Positions 58,040-64,000 of a stretch of DNA of 64,000 nucleotides are shown one piece after another (the stretch's first letter is position 1; each line of letters starts with the position of its first letter). Source of the stretch: Cyclospora cayetanensis (lineage: Eukaryota > Apicomplexa > Conoidasida > Eucoccidiorida > Eimeriidae); contig NW_020312057.1 of assembly GCF_002999335.1 (NCBI RefSeq), positions 1 through 64,000 of the forward strand, read 5' to 3'. Both the position numbers and the translations under genes were made by a program. Under the pieces are notes generated by a model. It made no database searches and was not told the DNA's origin. It saw only the letters and a list, made by a program, of their open reading frames with translations.

Positions 58040-58760
58040 CGCAGAAGCGACCTGTGGTGGGTCTCCAACTGCTGCTTTATCTGCTGTAGTCCGCTGCGCT
58101 GCAGCCTGCGTGGCTGCCTTCCTTTCCTAATGTGCCTCCTATGCCCGCCAAGCGACCTGGCTTCGCGCGGATCAGCTTTGCCGTCTAAATTCCAGATTGT
58201 ACGGCCTAGTTTTCCAGGGTTCACATAGAAGAAGCAGGTGCTTTGTTCAGGGCGTCCTTGGGGCTGCTTAGGACCATGGGTTTTTTCCAGCTTTTTTCCA
58301 GGCCCTCCTAAAAATGTAGCCTAGGGCCGGCTGGAACTTACTTTATTTTTAGAGCCCCCCGACAACGATTTGGCGTGTCTTTTTCAGCCGAAGGGCAGAG
58401 GCCGCGCTTCTATGCAGCTGAAACCTCAAAAGGCCCAGTTTTGCGGGAACGTCGCCATCCAGTTGTTAAATTGCTGAGTCGCTGGCCATCGTGCAACGAC
58501 CTGCCGTGACTCTCTGGTTAGACACGAGATGACCATCTAGACAAATAGCAGCTTCTGTCCGTTTTGGCTTTTGTAAGTCACAGATTCATAGGTTTTTGGT
58601 ACACGCTCTATTGATAGATTCCCCTGTTTCAGCTTCCGTAATTCTCCCACATCTTGCTTCTGAGCTGGTCTCAACATAAACTGATGAGCTACGGATATAA
58701 AGGCTTAGAAGACGATCCTCCTATTGGTAGCCGACGCTCTGTGCATCATGTGCAAATCTT
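58040..58760 (+). repeat. dispersed repeat family A, copy 2
   Basis: Diverged direct copy of 6,030-6,740 with the same order of landmarks. Confidence 0.6.
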
Positions 58761-58959
58761 TATTGCCGGTTAGTCAGGGCTGCTTCCAAAGAGCCCCACT
58801 CTCCATGCTCTGTGCAACGCCGCATCTCAAGTCTCTGTAAAAGGACACTGAGTTCTTAAACTATATAAAACTAATAAGAAGTTATTGAGCGTTTTTAAGA
58901 AAGGTCCCTCCTTTCCCATGCTTCCTCCTTCCAAACGTCCAGCCAGCTTCTAACACCCA

Positions 58960-60010
58960 CAGCAAGGTGCATATTCTCTATAGCTTACGCGCTGATAGAG
59001 TCGAGTCGCTTCGTACGGAGCTAAATCTATCCTGCAACTAGCAAAAAAAAATGTAAGGTGATGTCTAATCTACAATCCTGCCCATGTCCAAACAACATAA
59101 AACTTTTTCTTGAGCAATGGTTTTTGAGTGGGAATTTCGTTTGCTGTTCAACTCCTAGCAGGTTCATTACTAGCATATGGTTTCGTTGGTTTACAACGAT
59201 TTTCTTTCCGTTGGGATTTAGATTGCTGGATATTCCTGGAGCAGCTTGTCTATTCTTATGTATACTTATTTTTAGAGCTCTAGTATTCAACGGATACATA
59301 TAACTAAGCCTTGAGAAGTAAAACAACTGCTACCCGTCTCCTGGGCCATGAAAGGCCATGGGGTCAACTATCTTTGGGGCTGCTCCTGTAACTTGCAATT
59401 CATTGTGATGTATTTCATGCTTGTAACAGTTCTTCTAGAAGGCCGTATTTAGCCTGTCCTACATTCACAATAAGCTTTTGTAATGCATTTTGTTTTACCA
59501 TCTGTAGGTCTAGCACTTGCTGTGGTACATGCTTTCTACATGCATCCCATCGGATCTACTGGTCAGAATAGGTACAAGCGTTGCTTTGAAATTCCTTTCT
59601 TTTCTCACATCTGAGGGTCACAGATAAATCAATTTAATTGCCTAGCTTCACTTTATATGAGCGCGATTATGCTTTTGTTTGCCAGAAGCAATGAAGCCAG
59701 GTAAGCATATTCCTGTGGCAAACTCTACCACAGTGGTACATCCTAGCAACGCTATTTAAAAGCTCTCCCGGAGAGGTCTATTAGTATATGCTGGTTGCAT
59801 TTGTTCACTATCGTTGCTGTCATGGGGAGTTCGCTTACGTACTACTGTACTGCTCCTAGGTCAACAGTTGTCTTTGAAATTTTTAATTTATTGGAGCATT
59901 ATTTATTTACACTCGTTGTTGCTTTTGTTGTTGGAGCGCATCTACCTAAAAAGCATTTACTTCTTTCGGAATCTGCTTAACTACTAGAAACTTTGCAAGT
60001 TTATATACTT
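58960..60010 (+). pseudogene. cob: decayed mitochondrial cytochrome b (NUMT)
   Basis: No open frame, but cytochrome b can be followed through frameshifts and stops: VQLLAGSLLAYGF (about 59,134-59,172; family Q-x-x-x-G-x-L-L-A), LLDIPGAACLFLCILIFRAL (about 59,223-59,282; family ...[20 protein letters not shown]), PWGQLS (59,356-59,373) then WGAAPVTCN after a shift (family PWGQMSYWGATVITN), HFVLPSVGLALAVVHAFYMH (about 59,486-59,545; the haem-binding His helix and the loop before the IPF motif, seen as FEIPFF), PVWQTLPQWYILATLF (about 59,713-59,760; family PEWYFLPFYAILR), and GAHLPKKHLLL near 59,933-59,965. Frameshifts and stops make it non-functional in the nucleus. Confidence 0.82.
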
Positions 60011-60229
60011 TACTCGGAATTAAAACACTAATCCTCTACAATTCAGCTTATTTACATCGAATCCAGTATTTTACCCCCTACGAACTATTGAATTAGGCGT
60101 TTTCCAATTCGAATTTGCCTTTTAAATTATCACTTGCAGGCACATTACTGTAAGCACGAATTAAACTGTAACTGAGTTTTTTTCGATTACATGCTGTAGC
60201 GCTAGGAAATCAAGGCTTTTGCAGGCTGA

Positions 60230-61415
60230 CATCAATTGCGTGGAGCTATTTTGACTTAATTGGTGGCTACGCGAGGTCTGTAGGCTGGACATGAATACGA
60301 GTTCTTTCCAATTTATTTAGATGTTTCAGAAGCAGCTTTTCCCAAAGCAGTGTGTATTTTACTTCCACTTGTGCCAATTGCTTGGGCTGTAGTAAGTGCA
60401 ACACTGATTTCTAGATCCGGGTTATGCATTAGTTAGACATATAGCCTCCAGTACATACATCTCAAACGTCATTGGCCCCAACTTCAACAGCGGCAGTTGG
60501 TTCAATAGTATTTGATTTAGCTTTTAGCCAATTTAATATGTCTTATATTTTGTAAATTTCCTGGATTCAATCGCTCTATGAGGTGCTTCTAATGCTTCAA
60601 AATCATGGTGTCCCCATGCATGGGTCTCTTCAAATAAAGCCACTGTGTTATTTGTTACTCTTTAAATTCTTACTGGCGGATTAGTAATGCTAGTATTACG
60701 CTTACTTGTAGAAGTTGAATTCCTCCAAGCTGCATTCAATGATTATCCAGTAGTTCACACCAAAATTTATGGTGGTTTCGGGGACATTCCGAAGTATGTA
60801 TAATATATTGCCTGCTATTACTGTTATTTCGCAGACATTCTCTACTTCAGCAGGTAAACCAATTTGGGAGGTCATGATGCGATCTGAACGATTGGTTGTA
60901 TCACCGTATTCCGGGTCTTTAGCATGGACACATCACGTGGTGACAATGGGTGTTAAGATAGATACCAGAGAATTTTCCTCTGTTAGGTGTGATGCTTACT
61001 GTTCTAACTGGTCCCAAAACTTTCAGCTGGTGAATTGATATTACGGGCTATTCAGTTAATGCAATACTTCTTGATACTTCAGATGTTTTATGCTCTGTAT
61101 TCTTATTGACGGGAGGTACCACTGGCGTAGTTCTAGCTAGATGTCGCTCTCCACAGTACTTATTATGTAATTGCTCATTTTCCCCTTTGGTGCTAGATCT
61201 TAGCGCGGCGATCCAACTCATCTAAGGATAATTCTATCATCAAGATATACCGTTTGATTATACAGCGGATAGTTTACCTATAATTACATCAGCTTCTCCA
61301 TACTTGAGAGTATGCTCGAAAGAATCCTTAGGAAATATTTATTACACTTGTGACCTACGCATCTTTCCTAATATTACGGCCCTTAGAACCCCCGATTATC
61401 CTGACAATGTCGAAC
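60230..61415 (+). pseudogene. cox1: decayed mitochondrial cytochrome c oxidase subunit I (NUMT)
   Basis: Directly follows the cob remnant in the same orientation. Visible blocks, in different frames: LIGGY (60,258), EAAFPKAVCILLPLVPIAWA (60,329-60,390), the YPPL region near 60,443, a GSIVFDLAFS stretch (60,498), GLVMLV (60,680), then the long frame 60,769-61,038 with YNILPAITVISQTFST (family ILPGFGIISHIIST) and LAWTHHVVTMGVKIDTREFS (family [20 protein letters not shown], including the two haem/CuB His residues), MLTVLTGPKTFSW (family PTGIKIFSW) at 60,990-61,029, LTGGTTGVVLA (61,110), ALHSTYYVIAHF (61,146-61,181), and RTPDYPDN (61,384-61,407; family PRRIPDYPDA). Stops and shifts throughout. 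Confidence 0.88.
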
Positions 61416-62687
61416 ATATGAGAACACAGTGCATTTGGTTGATGAGAATATAGTGCGTTTGGTTGGTTTGCTAGTGCTGAATATTTTATACTCCCTAACC
61501 TGGTACAAAAGAGCTGAATGCGAATCCACAAAAGATAAAATTTGAAGATGCATAAAACGTGTCAGTCAACCGATGAAACGGTAGGATGGCTGTGACAGGT
61601 CAAAATTCCAGAAGCTCTGGTCCTTAAATTCCATTGAAGCCTCCATGACCACTTAGCACACCCCCTTGCTTAAAGGTTTACTTTGGTACAAAACTCATCG
61701 TTATATGTGTGGCCTAGCTGGTCTAAGGGCGTCTTCATGCATTCCGATCTCAATCGGCCAGCTGTATTACAGCACGAGGCATAATGCGGCCCCTTAATGC
61801 TCGTTAGGCGAATACGAGTTTTGAAAAATGAACCTATTTTAAGATCATTTAATTATTTTAATACGACTGTTTTGGGAAAAAGGTTCTTGGCTGTATCAAC
61901 TTTGTGGTGACGGATCTTGGGAAGCTTTAAAAATGTTTCAGCGTAAATGTTATGTTAGAAACAGCAGTCGGTTGAAATTATTTGCGAAGGTAGTTGATGG
62001 TGAACCTCCTGCTAAAGAAAAATGGGTCCTGTTGCAAATCGATTTTTCATGGCCAGAGTACGGAAGGGATAGGAAAGCTTAATCGTTGTCAAAGCCAACT
62101 GCCACACACATTACTGAAAAAGGTTGAAATTGATTAAGTTCGGTAGTGGAACCTCTATCGTAAAATGTGGGAGGTGCAAGACTCCGCTCTGCTGTTTACT
62201 CTTATCAAACAAACAAAGGGAATTAACACGAACTCGTGTGGCATTACCTATTGATCTGAACTGAAGTGTAGTTATTCAGAAAGAGGGAGCCTGACGTGAA
62301 GAATCAGTAAGGCTTCGACACTAATTTTCTAGAAACGGTAACGATCAGCTCCCGCGCTCGCCCTTGCGCAGTCTCTAGCATCTCAGCCGTCGGGTACTAC
62401 ACTCGCTAGAGGCTAGTAATGAGATGTGGCTTGGGCAATAGAACCTTTGACGAATGAAGCAGCGATGGTGACTAGGGTTCCCTAGGGAAGGATACATTAC
62501 ACTAATTAGCCCGGTTACGGCTAGACACTGGCCGGGAGGCAGCAAAACAAATAGACAAAGGAAAACAAGATGCAATATTCAGGGACATCATTAAACCAGA
62601 CTAGTAGACGCTGGGCCTTAGAGAGAGCTGAACTATTCTTTTAAAAAGTTTTAGTGGAGGGCGCAGTCACAGTCTTTTGTGCAGAAG
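61416..62687. other. AT-rich gene-poor stretch after the NUMT
   Basis: No supported gene. It includes a 24-bp imperfect direct repeat (61,421-61,468) and an 80-codon frame without ATG at 61,843-62,082 (plus), discussed in the findings. It may hold further mitochondrial fragments that I cannot recognise. Confidence 0.4.
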
Positions 62688-63991
62688 TCAGTTGTAGAGG
62701 TCAAGATCTCCAATTTCCTTCCAATTACCTGCTTCGTCTCCAGCACACAAGCTGAGGACACCAGGACGAAGGCATTGCTGCAACAAACATACGCACGAGT
62801 ACTCTGAAAATAAACTAGCAAAAGTACAGCTCGTCGGTAGCTGCCTGGAGCACGTGCATAGGCATAGCTTATAAAGAATACTCAGGGCCCTTTTACTTAC
62901 AATGGAAACTAGAACGCCTGGGGACGACAGAAGGGGAGTAACAGCTAAAATCTGGCTTTTAGAGTGTACGCCATCCCGAAGTTGCTGCAGTGTGTGCTGG
63001 TCTAGAGAGCGCACGATTCGGCCCGTGCTTTTTTCCACCAAAGCTATCCCGTAATGTTGGAAATCTCGGGTCAGTGAAGGAGAATCCGTGCAGGTGACTC
63101 CGTCCCTGGCCTGTGGTTGCGACTGCGCCACATATCCGTCGCTCTCCCATGACTCGCTCATTCCTTCAATGGTGCTGCCGTCACTATCCATGCGGGAACC
63201 GTTGTTCCTCTGCCGGGCATAGCTTTGTGTCGCCTCATCGGCCTGCCCATTCAGCAGCAGGGCTTCCGAATCCCATGGGAACGATCTCTTGAGGCGCCCC
63301 TCAGCATCTTTGTGCTCGCTCAAAACTCCTCCACACTCCATTGTATCCTCGGGCACTTGCCGAAGGAACTGCAACACGGAGGAGGGCAGCTGGAGCTGGT
63401 GCAGAAGCACAAGATTCCCCAATCCGCTAATGGTGTCAGTGCTTCGCTCGCTCCACCTCAATAGCAGCAAAGAATTGTCGGCTGTTGAAAGCAGCAGCAG
63501 CCGCTGCATTTTAGCCTCAATGGAACGCGTCACTGTTCCATACGGCATCATCTGAAGGACCTGTATGACCGGGTGCGTGCCGGTGATCGAGCTGAGCCTT
63601 GAAGGGGCAATCCGCGTGTATGTGCATCCCGTAAACCACGCTTGAGCTACTTCAAAGCTCGGACCTTTTACGTGCTGCGACATCGATAACGTCCAAAAAA
63701 CTAAGAACCTCTAGGCTTTTTATGTGGGAAGTCGTGACAAGAGGTATGCAGAATGCCCAGCTACGTTACTGCGGTGAGCGAAAACTCCTCGGGGCAAAAT
63801 ACACTTACTGGAATAGAGGCCATGTTCCAAAGTAGGCGAAGCGGGAGTTCTTTGGCATGGTGCTGTTCTTGAAGATCGGTGGGTGGGTGCTGGAAGAACC
63901 TGAGATTGACTGAAAATATTGCGAGCAGCGATGGACCAACGACAGCCCACATGCTTCCCCACAGTGGCTGCAGCCGAATTGTAGAGAGCAT
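62688..63991 (-). CDS. unidentified three-exon gene, possibly beta-propeller-like
   Basis: Exons 63991-63809, 63674-62901 and 62777-62688 with GT-AG introns of 134 and 123 nt; all boundaries phase 0, giving 348 aa from the ATG at 63,991. The gene may extend past the window, since the frame is open to the edge. Not recognised. Features: two hydrophobic strand-like segments (WAVVGPSLLAIFSVNLRFF and MQRLLLLSTADNSLLLLRW), the second resembling a WD/propeller blade (ADNSLLLLRW); a polar acidic loop of about 80 residues; and a conserved-looking end, CAGDEAGNWKEIGDLDLYN. The clean donors (GTAAGT twice), pyrimidine-rich acceptors and phase agreement argue that it is real. It lies at the border where the gene-poor block ends. 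Confidence 0.6.
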
Positions 63992-64000
63992 TGTGCTGCG

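Overview
The window looks like nuclear DNA of an apicomplexan coccidian, most likely an Eimeria species. The evidence is CAG/CTG trinucleotide repeats read as runs of Gln, Ala, Ser or Leu; intron-rich genes with GT-AG boundaries; an apicoplast-type enoyl reductase with a bipartite leader; a secreted subtilisin of the parasite SUB type; and eukaryotic tRNA genes without encoded CCA. The species cannot be fixed from sequence alone. Exon boundaries below were built by hand from splice sites, reading phase and family conservation.

The layout alternates between repeat-rich, gene-dense blocks (about 9.5-20.5, 24-39.2 and 40.9-52.1 kb) and repeat-poor, gene-poor, more AT-rich blocks (about 0.2-9.5, 20.5-23.9, 39.7-40.9 and 52.1-62.6 kb). 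This matches the segmented chromosome structure known for Eimeria. From left to right: a (TC)n tract; tRNA-Gly(GCC); a mitochondrial-type succinate-semialdehyde dehydrogenase (minus); a long gene-poor stretch holding members of two old dispersed repeat families; a 12-exon minus-strand gene that joins an ENTH/VHS-like and GAT-like N-terminus to a complete alpha-adaptin-type appendage; a DNMT2/TRDMT1 tRNA methyltransferase (minus) with tRNA-Asp(GTC), its classical substrate, about 0.6 kb upstream; a RING-PHD chromatin protein with a huge Gln-rich N-terminus (minus); a Lys/Ser-rich nuclear-type protein (plus); a seven-exon subtilisin-like protease whose D/H/S triad is spread over three exons (minus); six-exon enoyl-ACP reductase (minus); four-exon ESS2/DGCR14 splicing factor (plus); and ORC5 (minus).

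The last 12 kb contains no recognisable nuclear gene until an unidentified three-exon gene at 62.7-64.0 kb. At 59.0-61.4 kb it carries a heavily decayed cob followed by cox1 in the same orientation, a mitochondrial insertion (NUMT) recognisable only through frameshifted motifs. Two dispersed repeat families link the first gene-poor block (6-7.5 kb) to this last one (53-58.8 kb), and one member lies inverted next to another.

The genes are unrelated housekeeping, chromatin, splicing, replication, trafficking, apicoplast lipid and secreted protease functions. No operon or mobile element with coding capacity was seen.
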